From an uncultured Armatimonadota bacterium (GTDB lineage: Bacteria > Armatimonadota > Fimbriimonadia > Fimbriimonadales > Fimbriimonadaceae), in the NCBI GenBank assembly GCA_903927025.1, contig CAIYLG010000017.1:1-64000 (forward strand): a stretch of DNA of 64,000 bases, given 5' to 3'. Within the stretch, counting starts at the first letter, position 1. Each line of letters starts with the position of its first letter. Positions 1 to 8,948 of the stretch are shown piece after piece. Both the position numbers and the translations under genes were made by a program. The notes beneath the pieces are model-generated. The model worked only from the letters and a program-made list of their open reading frames with translations, was not told the origin of the DNA and did no database searches.

Positions 1-186
1 CGAGAGCGAGCAAGCTCGCCTATGCTCTGTACACTCATCTCATGCCTCCGCTCGCTCGCCATAATGCAAGCCTGCTTCGGTCGGTTTTAGTTTTGACGGA
101 ACAACCCTAGCTTCGGTCGGTTTTCATATGAGGGAATGCGCAGGCTTGAATCGAACCCTCAGATCGGGTATCTTTTTGATCCGCCT
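1..186. other. Left edge, upstream region of tRNA-Leu
   Basis: No gene is supported here. The first 60 bases contain GC-rich inverted repeats built on GCGAGC/GCTCGC. A 15-bp direct repeat, GCTTCGGTCGGTTTT, occurs at 74-88 and 110-124. The copies could be a small repeat or the descending arms of terminators for a gene that lies left of the window. Confidence 0.4.
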
Positions 187-273
<87 letters not shown>

Positions 274-303
274 ATCGCTGGCTCTACGCCATTCGTGGGG
301 GCG

Positions 304-762
304 CTAATCCTTTTGGCGTTTGCGGCGTTGCAGTCGTTCCACATCCGCCAGGTCCTTAGTTCGCCCGGACGCAATTTTGTTCGTCAGGAGGTCTTCTTCA
401 GACAAAAAGAAAACATCCGAGCCACCTAACCTGCCGGAGACTCTGCGGTCCCAGGCCGCGTCGAAGTCAACCCCGGAAATTACAGGCAACAGATCGATTC
501 GACCTGGAGGCACGCCCATCATCAGCATGTTGCCTTCAGCGATGTCGAGAGGTCCGAAGCCGATGCTCCCCAGTCCGAAGTCCTGGATCGCCTGCCAGAC
601 TCGGCGAGAGTTTTCCTCGGTTGGACGGACCCAAAAATCGATGTCACCCGTTGTGCGGGGGAGGCTGTGATAGCCCATCGCAAATGCGCCCACGACCATA
701 AAGTCGACTTCATTCGCCCTTAGGCAATCGATGAATTCGTTCCAATCCGGTAGTAAATCCAT
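304..762 (-). CDS. MNT-type nucleotidyltransferase (possible toxin of a TA-like pair)
   Basis: The protein (about 152 aa from the ATG at 762; a TTG at 786 would add 8 residues) has the minimal nucleotidyltransferase signature: a Gly-containing turn in VVGAFAMGYHS, then GDIDFWV, where the two Asp residues of D-x-D would bind the catalytic metal. A later acidic/hydrophobic strand (GRIDLLPVI) fits the third carboxylate. Proteins of this size and layout (DUF6036/AbiEii-like) are known both as resistance-type enzymes and as the nucleotidyl-transferring half of toxin-antitoxin pairs. The upstream small gene overlaps it by 53 nt, which suggests coupled translation. The pair lies between the tRNA-Leu and its duplicated 3' half. 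The TA role is inferred from context only. Confidence 0.7.
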   Translation of the reverse strand: MDLLPDWNEFIDCLRANEVDFMVVGAFAMGYHSLPRTTGDIDFWVRPTEENSRRVWQAIQDFGLGSIGFGPLDIAEGNMLMMGVPPGRIDLLPVISGVDFDAAWDRRVSGRLGGSDVFFLSEEDLLTNKIASGRTKDLADVERLQRRKRQKD

Positions 763-910
763 GTTGATTGTGGCCGACAAGCTCAACCATCATGTCCAGG
801 CGCTGCTGAGCGGTCAATGACTCATAAAAGGCAAAGTCAACTTCATCCGCCTGCTCAAAGGACGACACCACCTGAATCGGCCAATGGCTCCGATCTGTTT
901 TTGATCTCAT
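710..910 (-). CDS. Small partner protein of the nucleotidyltransferase
   Basis: A 66-residue protein starting at the ATG at 910; a purine-rich GAAGAGAGCG lies just upstream, and a TTG at 922 is an alternative start. The core, FYESLTAQQRLDMMVELV, resembles the short 'T-x-E-E-R-L-x-M-M-W-x-L' proteins commonly encoded just before small nucleotidyltransferases. No catalytic motif is visible. It overlaps the nucleotidyltransferase gene by 53 nt, consistent with an operon and with a partner or antitoxin role. It is soluble, with no signal peptide or membrane segment. Confidence 0.6.
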   Translation of the reverse strand: MRSKTDRSHWPIQVVSSFEQADEVDFAFYESLTAQQRLDMMVELVGHNQHGFTTGLERIHRLPKGE

Positions 911-1036
911 CGCTCTCTTCAATGCTACCCGGCTGGCAGAAATTTGACAGAAAAAGGTCTATATAACGCAGGAAGATAACGCACGAACGCGATGCCGCGA
1001 AACCGCTTTACAGTCACACGCCGTAGATCCACTTCA

Positions 1037-1091
1037 TTCAGGTGCCAGTGTCCGCAAGGACGTGAAGGTTCGAGTCCTTTCCTTGGCACCA
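1037..1091 (+). repeat. Duplicated 3' half of tRNA-Leu (possible att remnant)
   Basis: These 55 bases repeat 219-273 of the intact tRNA-Leu in the same orientation with one mismatch (T at 1084 against G at 266). The copy starts in the anticodon loop and runs through the T-arm and CCA. The 5' half of the tRNA is absent, so it cannot be a working tRNA. Same-orientation duplication of a tRNA 3' end is the usual scar of site-specific integration, but no integrase is present. A second shared block of 22 bp follows each copy (279-300 and 1127-1148), which is also compatible with a segmental duplication. Confidence 0.85.
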
Positions 1092-1120
1092 TCGCATGGC
1101 GATGGGGATCATAGCCGCCA

Positions 1121-1148
1121 CCCCAATGGCTCTACGCCATTCGTGGGG
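1121..1148. terminator. Hairpin downstream of the tRNA remnant
   Basis: CCCCAATGGC at 1121-1130 can pair with GCCATT and GGGG at 1136-1148 around a TCTAC loop. The right arm is part of the 22-bp block also found after the intact tRNA. It may act as a terminator for transcripts from either side; there is no long T-run. Confidence 0.35.
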
Positions 1149-1222
1149 CAACTCTTCTTCACCCGGCCTACGAGCACCCAATTATCATCGCGGGCCTTTG
1201 GTCTCCGGTTCACATTCCGGTG

Positions 1223-3397
1223 CTACTTGGATCCGTTGATCCGCTGCAGTTCGGTCACCAAGAAGTCGATGTTCGTGAAGGGATCGCCACCCGTTCGCTT
1301 CCATCGGACGCAGCCCTTCTTGTCGATCAGGATCGTTGAGTGAAGCTCGATCTCCTCGAAATCATCGTAGGAGGAAAATCTGCGAGCGTTTTCGTGAGCC
1401 TTGTCAGATAGGAGCGTTACGTTCACTTTGCCGAGGGTCGCGGACTCTTTGAGCTTGGCGGGAGTCGAACTGCAGACCGCCAGCACCACCGTATCTTGCG
1501 CCTCGAAGTCGGAACTCCGGTCGTTGATGGATTTCAGCTGACCGACGCAATGCACGCATTCATCACCAAGGAAGAACACCAGCAAGACGTTCTTGCCTGC
1601 ATAGTCCTTGAGCTGAACAGGCTTCCCTTTCACATTCAAAACCTGCAAGGCAGGCGCCTGGAACGGACGCCAGTTCATCGGGCCCATACTGTCGAGGTCT
1701 TTGGGGTGATAGATTCGCTCGGGCCTCGGGGTTTCAGCGATCGGCTTGGTTGCCAGACCAAGCTTTCGGACGTCTTCCAGCCATTTCAGATTGGGATCGG
1801 CCTGTGACCAGACGTATTCCAGACGGCCCGCATAGTAAGTCGCTTTCTCCTTGTTGCCATTCGCATAATGTGCGAGGGCTAGGCCGGAGAGGGAGAAGCC
1901 GTCGTTTGGTTCCTGCTTGAGGCCGCGCTCGTAGCACTCGATGGCGAGTTGATTCTGGCCCCGCTTGCGGTAGTCATCGCCAAGCAGGCGAATGACAGGC
2001 CAAGCCTGACCGGGCGGATCGCCACCATAGTGTTTGGTGTCCTCATCGGCGGCGTCCAGCAGAGCCTTCTGCCCTTCCAGCATGTGTCCATCAGACAGGG
2101 CAACCATCCCTTCGACGACGCTCACGGCAGCGGCAATCCCTTTTGTCGCGGGGCTATCGGGATCCTTGTTTGCTGCGGCCAGTTTCACCTGGAGGGCTTT
2201 CACATCCAGCAATCGCTCCTTCGCTTCCCGAAGTTTGCCAGTGCCGTTCAAAGCGAGAGTCTCTGCAAATGCCTGGTCAAGTTTGCCGAAATCGTCTTTG
2301 TCACTCCAGACGACGACCCCTTTGGCCAAAATCTGGTCCCATCTCTCGAACTTGATGAGGGCGCGCACCGTAGCCTGGTGTCCCTCCAATACGGCACGTC
2401 CTGCCGATTCAGAATTGAGATCCGGGTCGCGCGGTGCGGCGAGCATGTCGCGAGAACCTTGGAGAGAGGCTTCTGCCATGCCAAGCTGCTCCTGGATGTA
2501 GCAAAGATAGTTCCGGTTGTGCGGATAGTTCCACGTTTCAAACGGCAGAGCCAGCCGGTCGTTCATGTAACGGAGTTCGATCCGGGTCGCGGAATCCATC
2601 GCGATCGCCGCCTCGTGCCACATTCCAATCTTGGTGTATATGTGCCCCGGCATGTGAAGGGCGTGGCCAATGCCGGGCGCGGACTTTCCGTATAGTTCGC
2701 AGCTCCGTATCGCCTGCTCTGACGAGACTCCGTCCCAATTGTGAATGCTCGCGTGGTGGGCGCCGGGGTGCATCGAATTTTTAGCCAGCACCTGTTCGAT
2801 CAGCAGTTCGTTAGCGAATGCGCTGCCGTCGCCGATATTGAAGAGCGCAAGGTGGGCCTTGGCCTCAACGTCGTCGGGATATTTGATCACAATTTTCTGA
2901 AGCTGCGCGACGAGTACCTTGCGGCCCTCCTTCACGCCAGGAGCGGTAGCTTGTGCCCATGCCTCGATGTACATTCGCTCTCGGTCTGAAACCTTGTCTT
3001 CTCTTCGAACTGCCTCCTTGAGAAACGCCTTGTACCGATCGAAATCCTTATCATCAAAGTTTGGCGCACCCATCGCGAACCAATTGAAGCCGCATCGAGC
3101 AAGGCTCCAGTACGCCATGGCACAGTCAGGATCGAGCTTTAGGCACCAACGAAACGATCGCTCCGCCTCTTCGAACCAAAAGGAGTGAAGCAGGGCGTTG
3201 CCCTGGTTGAACCACTTTTGCACTTCCGGATTCTTGGCGGTTATGGGGAATGGAGCTTCGCCAATTCCATCCATGGCCCATGGCCGAGTTCTCATCCCGG
3301 AGTCAAAAGCGGAACCGTGACTGGAGTGCCCAGGCTGATCATCGGCGAACGCTGAGACCGAGATCAACAAGAGGATAAATGCAAGGACTTGGCGCAT
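1223..3397 (-). CDS. Secreted TPR protein with C-terminal thioredoxin-like domain
   Basis: A 724-aa exported protein. Residues 1-18 are a Sec signal peptide ending SVSAFA. The middle is alpha-helical with TPR units visible near residues 58-104 (WFNQGNALLHSFWFEEAERS) and 480-520 (AIECYERGLKQEPNDGFSLS). Residues about 595-720 form a peroxiredoxin/TlpA-like thioredoxin fold, with the sequence DECVHCVGQL carrying a C-x-x-C pair and a later strand STILIDKKGCVRW. It probably works in the periplasm, using the TPRs for binding and the thioredoxin domain for redox chemistry, but the substrate is unknown. A TATAAT box lies 11 bp upstream of the start, so the leader would be very short. It stands alone, convergent with nothing on the right. 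Confidence 0.75.
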   Translation of the reverse strand: MRQVLAFILLLISVSAFADDQPGHSSHGSAFDSGMRTRPWAMDGIGEAPFPITAKNPEVQKWFNQGNALLHSFWFEEAERSFRWCLKLDPDCAMAYWSLARCGFNWFAMGAPNFDDKDFDRYKAFLKEAVRREDKVSDRERMYIEAWAQATAPGVKEGRKVLVAQLQKIVIKYPDDVEAKAHLALFNIGDGSAFANELLIEQVLAKNSMHPGAHHASIHNWDGVSSEQAIRSCELYGKSAPGIGHALHMPGHIYTKIGMWHEAAIAMDSATRIELRYMNDRLALPFETWNYPHNRNYLCYIQEQLGMAEASLQGSRDMLAAPRDPDLNSESAGRAVLEGHQATVRALIKFERWDQILAKGVVVWSDKDDFGKLDQAFAETLALNGTGKLREAKERLLDVKALQVKLAAANKDPDSPATKGIAAAVSVVEGMVALSDGHMLEGQKALLDAADEDTKHYGGDPPGQAWPVIRLLGDDYRKRGQNQLAIECYERGLKQEPNDGFSLSGLALAHYANGNKEKATYYAGRLEYVWSQADPNLKWLEDVRKLGLATKPIAETPRPERIYHPKDLDSMGPMNWRPFQAPALQVLNVKGKPVQLKDYAGKNVLLVFFLGDECVHCVGQLKSINDRSSDFEAQDTVVLAVCSSTPAKLKESATLGKVNVTLLSDKAHENARRFSSYDDFEEIELHSTILIDKKGCVRWKRTGGDPFTNIDFLVTELQRINGSK

Positions 3398-3408
3398 AAG
3401 ATCCCGAC

Positions 3409-3414
3409 ATTATA
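3409..3414 (-). promoter_or_regulatory. -10 box of the TPR-thioredoxin gene
   Basis: A perfect TATAAT on the minus strand, ending 11 bp before the ATG at 3397. Transcription would start about 5 bases before the start codon. Confidence 0.6.
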
Positions 3415-3478
3415 TACGTATGCCTCCTGACCCGTTCGATGATTCTTGAGAGCACACGATCGTCGTTGGGCTTTGCCT

Positions 3479-3688
3479 CTATTTTGGGAGGGTCTTCACT
3501 TCACGCAAGTAGCGCTGAACGAGAAACAGACCGCCAAAAACCACCGCAAATTCCAGTAGCGACACGAAGGCGAATGGCAAACCGGACTTATAGAGAAATT
3601 GTCCAGCACCCAACAAAGCGGAAAAAATCAGCACCGAAAGCAGGACTAGCGCACCTTTGTCGGCGATCAGTTTGATCCAGTTTCTCAT
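3479..3688 (-). CDS. Small membrane protein, unknown
   Basis: A 69-aa protein with two hydrophobic helices (about residues 12-32 and 38-58) separated by a short polar loop, and basic ends, so an integral inner-membrane protein is likely. The ATG at 3688 is preceded by GAGGTG at a short distance, which makes it preferable to the GTG at 3694. No family is recognised and the neighbours give no clue to function. Confidence 0.5.
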   Translation of the reverse strand: MRNWIKLIADKGALVLLSVLIFSALLGAGQFLYKSGLPFAFVSLLEFAVVFGGLFLVQRYLREVKTLPK

Positions 3689-3694
3689 ATCCAC

Positions 3695-3993
3695 CTCTAA
3701 CGACGATGATACAGCTTAGGTCCGTTCTTTGACATCAGTTTTCGACTGAAGAAACTGAGTCGGAAGGTCAGCTTTTAGTGGCGAGAACACCGTTGGCTCA
3801 TGTTCCAGATTGTGGTGCCGATCGATCCAACAGGTTCAGAGACCCTGCTACAAAGAGCGTGCTGGAAACAACTAGTGTGAGGTTCATTTGAACCTCGTCC
3901 GACTGGGCACATTTTCCTGGGAAGCTTGACTCGCTCCATTTGCCCTCTGTACGCGCTCGGTGAACAGCCCTACTCCGTTATCATGTAGGCACG
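3695..3993. other. Non-coding gap with an 18-bp palindrome
   Basis: About 300 bases between divergent genes without a supported ORF. GAGGTTCA (3879-3886) and TGAACCTC (3889-3896) form a perfect 8-bp inverted repeat with a 2-base centre, which could be an operator. A TATCAT hexamer (3979-3984) lies 9 bp before the next start codon and is the likely -10 box of the following gene. Confidence 0.4.
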
Positions 3994-4518
3994 ATGACTC
4001 CTGAATTGGCGAGAGCCGGGTGTCAAGGAACTCCGCCCTTCCATGGTGAGACTTGTGAAGTCGGTGGCCTTAGTCTGGATCAACTTTGGCATTGCTACAA
4101 GGCGGCCGTTTCCCACCTAACCATAGCATCAGCCGACGCAGGGTACAGAAGCGTCCAAGACTGGCACCTCCATGATGGACTGATAACTGCATCCAGCGAG
4201 CTTTCAGCGGCTGATTGGGCTGCGTGGCTAGATTCACCTCAGAGTCTGTTGAAAGCATGGCAGGCGGAAGATTGGTGCCACAGGACGGTCTACCCGCTTG
4301 ACATGGCTTGGTGCCTGAGATTTCGCTGCTGGGAGGCGCATGCCGAGAACAAACACTCTCATGACTTCGCTCTTGACCTCTCCGGTGACCCCACTCTCGT
4401 CAGGCAGTTCGCAGACAAAGTTCGGGAACTCTTCCGAGTTGATCCACAGGTAAAGGCCTCAAGCGATTGGTTCATAGCAGCAGGACATACTGCGACATCG
4501 CCCGAGAGCCTATCTTGA
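3994..4518 (+). CDS. Hypothetical protein, unknown
   Basis: A 174-aa soluble protein rich in Trp (11 residues) and His, with no signal peptide or membrane helix. Motifs such as DQLWHCYKAAV and DWFIAAG are not ones I recognise. The reading frame is uninterrupted and the opposite-strand ORFs are weaker. A TATCAT -10 box 9 bp upstream of the ATG supports expression with little or no leader. It converges on a membrane-protein gene. Function cannot be inferred. Confidence 0.5.
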   Translation: MTPELARAGCQGTPPFHGETCEVGGLSLDQLWHCYKAAVSHLTIASADAGYRSVQDWHLHDGLITASSELSAADWAAWLDSPQSLLKAWQAEDWCHRTVYPLDMAWCLRFRCWEAHAENKHSHDFALDLSGDPTLVRQFADKVRELFRVDPQVKASSDWFIAAGHTATSPESLS

Positions 4519-4560
4519 TGTCGATGTCCCGAGCGTATATGTCGGAAGAGCGACTTACTA

Positions 4561-4971
4561 TCAAAGGCCATACAGGATCTTGATCAAAATCAAGAATGCC
4601 GCGACGTAGCCAAGCGCCGCAAGGGGAACCAGAAGTCTGGAGCGGTTGCCGTTGATGGAAAGTTTTGCGAACCAAACCAATCCAATCAGTCCGCCAATTC
4701 CTGTGCTGGCGAGGACGATAAGGCCCGCTGCAAGGCCATAGCCAAAATCTCCCGATGGGTTCGAATTTCCGGCGGTCTGAGAGAGGTTTGACGCAATAGC
4801 GAATCCCAGTAGCCCTCCTAGCGAAGCGGTCAAGAGACCGCCGCCAACAGCCTGTAGGAGCACTGAAGCCGCACTGGCTTTGTGAGTTGGATTATTCAAA
4901 TGCTCAAAGCCTCTGTCATGGTTGGAGTCTAACTGACTTCCCGATTTCTGGCTTGGAAATGGCACACGCAA
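4561..4971 (-). CDS. Membrane protein, unknown
   Basis: A protein of up to 136 aa with three hydrophobic segments: about 38-61 (rich in Gly/Leu), 78-102 and 111-134. The first 35 residues are polar. The start is uncertain: no ATG precedes the first helix, so the TTG at 4971 or the GTG at 4965 must be used. No family is recognised. It lies tail to tail with the preceding plus-strand gene. Confidence 0.5.
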   Translation of the reverse strand: MRVPFPSQKSGSQLDSNHDRGFEHLNNPTHKASAASVLLQAVGGGLLTASLGGLLGFAIASNLSQTAGNSNPSGDFGYGLAAGLIVLASTGIGGLIGLVWFAKLSINGNRSRLLVPLAALGYVAAFLILIKILYGL

Positions 4972-5088
4972 TCTACAGACGTTATCGCGAAGTTTCTAAG
5001 ATGGTCCAATCGATGCCGCCTACTTCAGAGCGCTGACCCCTCACCTGCCCCAAGGGGCTATGCAAAATCACCGGCTAGTAGGAAACTA

Positions 5089-7599
5089 GTGAGCATGCAC
5101 ATCGGCGTTGCTTTAGCCTTACTTGCTCCAGGGGCAATCCTTCAGGTTCAGGCAGTCGAAAAGACGCCCGGCGAATATGTTGCCAGTCATAAATGGTCCG
5201 AACAGTCGAGGGGATCACTCCTTTATCTGCCAAATCGATCCCTTCAGGCGCAAGACCGTCCCCAGATGGACGGCGGATTTCAAATCTTGTCCAGCGGCTC
5301 CCTACACGTTGTCGCGCCTGCACAAATGACGGTAATCGACCCAGACTACAGCCAGTCACCCAACATCTATGACGGGTTGCCGAGAAATCTCAAAGTCCTC
5401 TATCTTGCTTCTACGTTAACACCTTCTCAATGGCAGACCGCTTGTACCACAGGAATTGGGCTCTCAAGTTTGAACCGGGACCAGCAGGCGGTTTATCGGT
5501 CCATCCTTCCGTCCGAATTCAAATACGAAACTTCAACGGTACAAAACCCCTTCAATCGCTCTGGCACTCCCGGCACAAGGACAGAGACCACGCTCACTCA
5601 TGACGAGGAAGCGCAAGTTTTGCTCAAGATCTACAAAGAGATGACCCTTGGCGTAGTGCTCGGGGGTCAAGGGGGCTTTTCCGCGATCTCTGCACAGGAT
5701 TGGGATCGACACAAGCCAGGCACGAAGGTTTCCTCACGGATCGACAGTGCGGCCGAAGACAAAAACTCTGCCTTCGGTATCGAGATCCGAAAGACGACAC
5801 CCAATCAGGCCAAGCGGTCTGATTTAGATTACAAGAGCTCTGTCTTTGACGTGCCCTTTCCACTGTCTCCTTCCAGCTCAGTGAAGGACATCTGTCGAAT
5901 CGCATCCCAGTTGACCCACCGAACCATCATTCCCGATGGGAGGTTTGGATACGAGACGGTGTCGACACTTGGCAGCTCGGCAAGGTGTGGAGACGTACTG
6001 AAAGGCCTTGCCCTGTGCCTAACAGGTACGTACAGAATGGTTGGAAACACGTTCGTTCTCACTTCCGATATCGAGGGAATCGGCACGAAAATGACGAAGC
6101 TCGGCTACTGGCACTGGAATTTGACGCAGCGTGAGCGAAAGGAGTCAGAAACTTGGAAGAGCCAGATAGCCGCCAATGTAGGAGTTCGATCAATCGGCTA
6201 TTCCTCGGATGATCTCCTGACACCCAACGAAGCCATGCAGAAGTTCATGGCGACAGACTTTGATCAAGGCGACAAAACGATGCCTGCTTCCCTACTGTCG
6301 CCAGCGTGGTCCCAGTTGCTCAATTCGAAAGACCAACACTTTGCGGAGCCTCTTCGAACAGACGTTGCAGAGCCTTGGGACAGCGTGTTCTGGTGCTTCG
6401 TTGCCCCTGGGAATGAAGCACTCCGTTGGGAAAGCGAACTCTGCGACCTGAATGAGTTCACTCACTACAAGGAACGCCATCCCGTCCGCAGCCCATCCCA
6501 AGCACCTAGAACCAACTTGGCCGGCGTACCAGGTTCTGCCCTTATCTACCAGTCAGAAGACGTCGCTATTGCTTCCCAGCTGCCTCAACTGGCGAAGGAC
6601 CAGGGGTTTACCGAAGTTTGGCTTCAAACGACACAGCCAGCCGCGGTCGCTGCAGCAGTCCGGGCAGCAGGAGCTGCAGGAATTCAGGTGAAGCTCGTCG
6701 TGGAGCCCTTCACTGCCGTTGCGGTGCGAAAAGGAGATCAACTCGATCGGACAATTTTAGGCGACACCTATGCACAGGCTCAATTGCTGATCGAAGGTTC
6801 CGAATGGGTGCAAAGCTCAAACGAGATGTTTGCGGCAAATCCAAGACCTATGAATTTCTTGGCACAAAGCGCTCCGCAACTCTCAGACAGATGGAAGGCG
6901 CTTTCCAGCCTTGCCAGACTCCCCGGCTTGTCAGGTGCTGTGCTTCTCACGGGAACTCCTGAAGGATACGAGCCTCATTCAGAGTGGGCGGAGTACGTTC
7001 CCACTCAGCTTTCTGCTCCTCAGACACTCGGTTACACAACTGATTTACGGGAGGCGTTCCTCCTCGCGAACTCGGTCGATCCTATCGACCTCTTGGAGGT
7101 TCGTCAACAACTCGATCTCCATCCGCTTGAACTGACGATATCTTCCTTTGGCTATTTGAATAACTACACTTACGGCAAAGTAGCAGAGACTCCTCCGTCG
7201 TATCCGGACAAGTGGGACAAAATGCGGTGCGAGGCGAATGAAGCCCAACTGACAAAGTTCGAATCTCTTTTCGAATCGCCTCTACTGGTTGAATGGCGAC
7301 GCAAACTCCACGACACTGCCATGAGCTGGGATAAAGTTGTGTCGCTTCATGCCGACGGAGCCCCCATCGAGACGTTGGACGAGGATCCTTATCCCAAGCT
7401 CATTCAGTCAGACGCCTATTTCCTTCAAACGATCGGCTTTCCCCTTTCAGAGGGCGCGGTCTCCTACCTTCGTCGGCATATGACGATCCGGATTAAGACG
7501 CAAGCGACCAAATTCGCTGTAGACCTGCGTGCAGTGCCTGTTGATCAGCTCACCGCAACAATCAAGAACTTATTCCTCTCAAAGGCAAATAGTAAATAG
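5089..7599 (+). CDS. Large secreted protein with STN-like domain, unknown
   Basis: Up to 836 aa from the GTG at 5089 (an ATG at 5095 is equally possible). The N-terminus is a signal peptide (HIGVALALLAPGAILQVQA). Residues about 247-312 resemble the short secretin/TonB N-terminal (STN) fold: a strand, a helix (SVKDICRIASQL), then VLKGLALCLTGTYRMVGNTFVLT, as seen in proteins that present a small domain to the periplasm. Around residues 480-560 a stretch with FTEVWLQTT and AAGIQVKLVV looks like a beta/alpha fold such as a TIM barrel. A similar STN-like start occurs in the gene at 32873. The cellular role is unknown; export to the periplasm or cell surface is likely. Confidence 0.6.
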   Translation: MSMHIGVALALLAPGAILQVQAVEKTPGEYVASHKWSEQSRGSLLYLPNRSLQAQDRPQMDGGFQILSSGSLHVVAPAQMTVIDPDYSQSPNIYDGLPRNLKVLYLASTLTPSQWQTACTTGIGLSSLNRDQQAVYRSILPSEFKYETSTVQNPFNRSGTPGTRTETTLTHDEEAQVLLKIYKEMTLGVVLGGQGGFSAISAQDWDRHKPGTKVSSRIDSAAEDKNSAFGIEIRKTTPNQAKRSDLDYKSSVFDVPFPLSPSSSVKDICRIASQLTHRTIIPDGRFGYETVSTLGSSARCGDVLKGLALCLTGTYRMVGNTFVLTSDIEGIGTKMTKLGYWHWNLTQRERKESETWKSQIAANVGVRSIGYSSDDLLTPNEAMQKFMATDFDQGDKTMPASLLSPAWSQLLNSKDQHFAEPLRTDVAEPWDSVFWCFVAPGNEALRWESELCDLNEFTHYKERHPVRSPSQAPRTNLAGVPGSALIYQSEDVAIASQLPQLAKDQGFTEVWLQTTQPAAVAAAVRAAGAAGIQVKLVVEPFTAVAVRKGDQLDRTILGDTYAQAQLLIEGSEWVQSSNEMFAANPRPMNFLAQSAPQLSDRWKALSSLARLPGLSGAVLLTGTPEGYEPHSEWAEYVPTQLSAPQTLGYTTDLREAFLLANSVDPIDLLEVRQQLDLHPLELTISSFGYLNNYTYGKVAETPPSYPDKWDKMRCEANEAQLTKFESLFESPLLVEWRRKLHDTAMSWDKVVSLHADGAPIETLDEDPYPKLIQSDAYFLQTIGFPLSEGAVSYLRRHMTIRIKTQATKFAVDLRAVPVDQLTATIKNLFLSKANSK

Positions 7600-7655
7600 G
7601 CTGGTCGCAATCGGTAAGAACACATCTCCAGCCACACCCGGATTGCTCACACTCA

Positions 7656-7693
7656 CCATTGAAAAGCGAACTCTTGGTATTCGTTTTCAATGG
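7656..7693. terminator. Bidirectional terminator between convergent genes
   Basis: CCATTGAAAA (7656-7665) pairs perfectly with TTTTCAATGG (7684-7693), extended by CGAA/TTCG inside. The A-run on one arm and T-run on the other let it serve both strands. It overlaps the stop codon of the minus-strand dehydrogenase gene. Confidence 0.6.
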
Positions 7694-8718
7694 GGAGCGG
7701 CTTCGGTTCGCCAGTCGAAGACGGCTGTCATCGCTGAGGGATTTCCTCGGAGCAAGTTGTAGGCGTCGAGTGCATGATGAGGATCCCCCATCCAGGAGAT
7801 CATGTCATCGACCGCGCAGAACCCATTCGCCACCAAGTGGACAGCGTGCTGGAGGTCTCCACGAGTACAGTCTCGGGGGATATGGAGAGATAGCTCCCTC
7901 TCAAACGCCGTTTGATACGGCACCGAGAACATGTCTGGATAGGATCCTTGGACTACAAGCTTGGCACCGTCACCCCTGTTTTCACCCCAAGGCAGGTCCC
8001 TAGCACATAGAACAGAGTCACGTAGGGAATCTGACGAACCCGTAGCGTCTACCACAATGTCGGCTCCACGCCCAAAGTGAGCGTGAACCAATGATTGCAG
8101 CGGTGACGAAGCAACTACTGCCTTGAGGCCCCCTCGAACGGCTAGATCGACTCGAGCCGCCTCACGGTCGATGCCCAGGACGGAAGCGCCACGCACACCA
8201 TACAACCTTGCCGCAAGCAGTCCGATGGGCCCCAATCCCACTACGACCACCTTGTCACCAAACTTGGGGTTCGCAACATTGACTCCCCTCAGGGCGATGG
8301 CTACAAGTTTGGAGAGTGCCGCCGATTGAGGCTTACAACCTTCCGGCACGATAACGACATTCTCGATCTTCGCAATCGCGTGTGAGATGTGGCCGCCCCA
8401 CTGCCTGTTGACACTGGCCCGAACCGTGCCGCCAGCAACGACCCTCGTTCCGACGGCAAGACCATCTGCTTTGTGATCCGATCCGTCGGCATTACCGCGT
8501 GCCAATGAAATGATGGTGCCGCACAGTGCATATCCGGGAATGAAGGGAAACGCCACAGAGTTGGGTTGCAGCCCGGCTAGGCATCGCAGCTCCGTTCCAG
8601 GGCTCACTGCGGAAGCTTCAACTTCGATCAGCATCTCGCCGTGCTCGATGACAGGCAATTCCACAGATTCAAAGCCGACAACGCCCGGACTTTCAAACGT
8701 CACTGCCCTTGCAGTCAT
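7687..8718 (-). CDS. MDR-family alcohol dehydrogenase-like oxidoreductase
   Basis: About 343 aa from the ATG at 8718. It shows the medium-chain dehydrogenase plan: a GroES-like N-terminal half and a Rossmann NAD(P)-binding half with VVGLGPIGLLAARLYG (near residues 160-177). The segment SAVSPGTELR (38-47) matches the subgroup of zinc-type dehydrogenases that carry 'SPGTE' where classical enzymes have the zinc-binding C-G-x-D. The catalytic-zinc Cys therefore appears absent and the structural four-Cys lobe is missing. BchC-like and sugar/polyol dehydrogenases belong here, so a redox step on a sugar derivative is plausible given the adjacent glycosidase locus. It follows the glycosidase gene on the same strand after a 230-bp gap. 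Confidence 0.75.
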   Translation of the reverse strand: MTARAVTFESPGVVGFESVELPVIEHGEMLIEVEASAVSPGTELRCLAGLQPNSVAFPFIPGYALCGTIISLARGNADGSDHKADGLAVGTRVVAGGTVRASVNRQWGGHISHAIAKIENVVIVPEGCKPQSAALSKLVAIALRGVNVANPKFGDKVVVVGLGPIGLLAARLYGVRGASVLGIDREAARVDLAVRGGLKAVVASSPLQSLVHAHFGRGADIVVDATGSSDSLRDSVLCARDLPWGENRGDGAKLVVQGSYPDMFSVPYQTAFERELSLHIPRDCTRGDLQHAVHLVANGFCAVDDMISWMGDPHHALDAYNLLRGNPSAMTAVFDWRTEAAPH

Positions 8719-8948
8719 CACTTCGCTTCCCCTCTGACCACTGGCTCATGGGCGAATCTGTGGCTAATTTCCTTGGTGGAAGCAGCCAAAACCAACTGAC
8801 GGAGAACGGCTTTGTATCTCATGAAAGTCTCTGAAGGGCAACTCGGCGGCGCCCTTCAAAACTTCAGATGCCATTCAAAATCAGCGGGTTCCATCCATGC
8901 TCGCCTCAGCAAGGCAAAATGGGAGAAAGGTGGGTCAGACCCTCCTGT

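Noticed and set aside
121-180. T-loop-like GGGTTCGATTC on the minus strand
   Set aside because: No T-stem, acceptor or anticodon arm can be built around it, so it is not a tRNA.
1949-2695. 248-codon plus-strand open frame
   Set aside because: It is opposite the TPR-thioredoxin gene and shows no family features.
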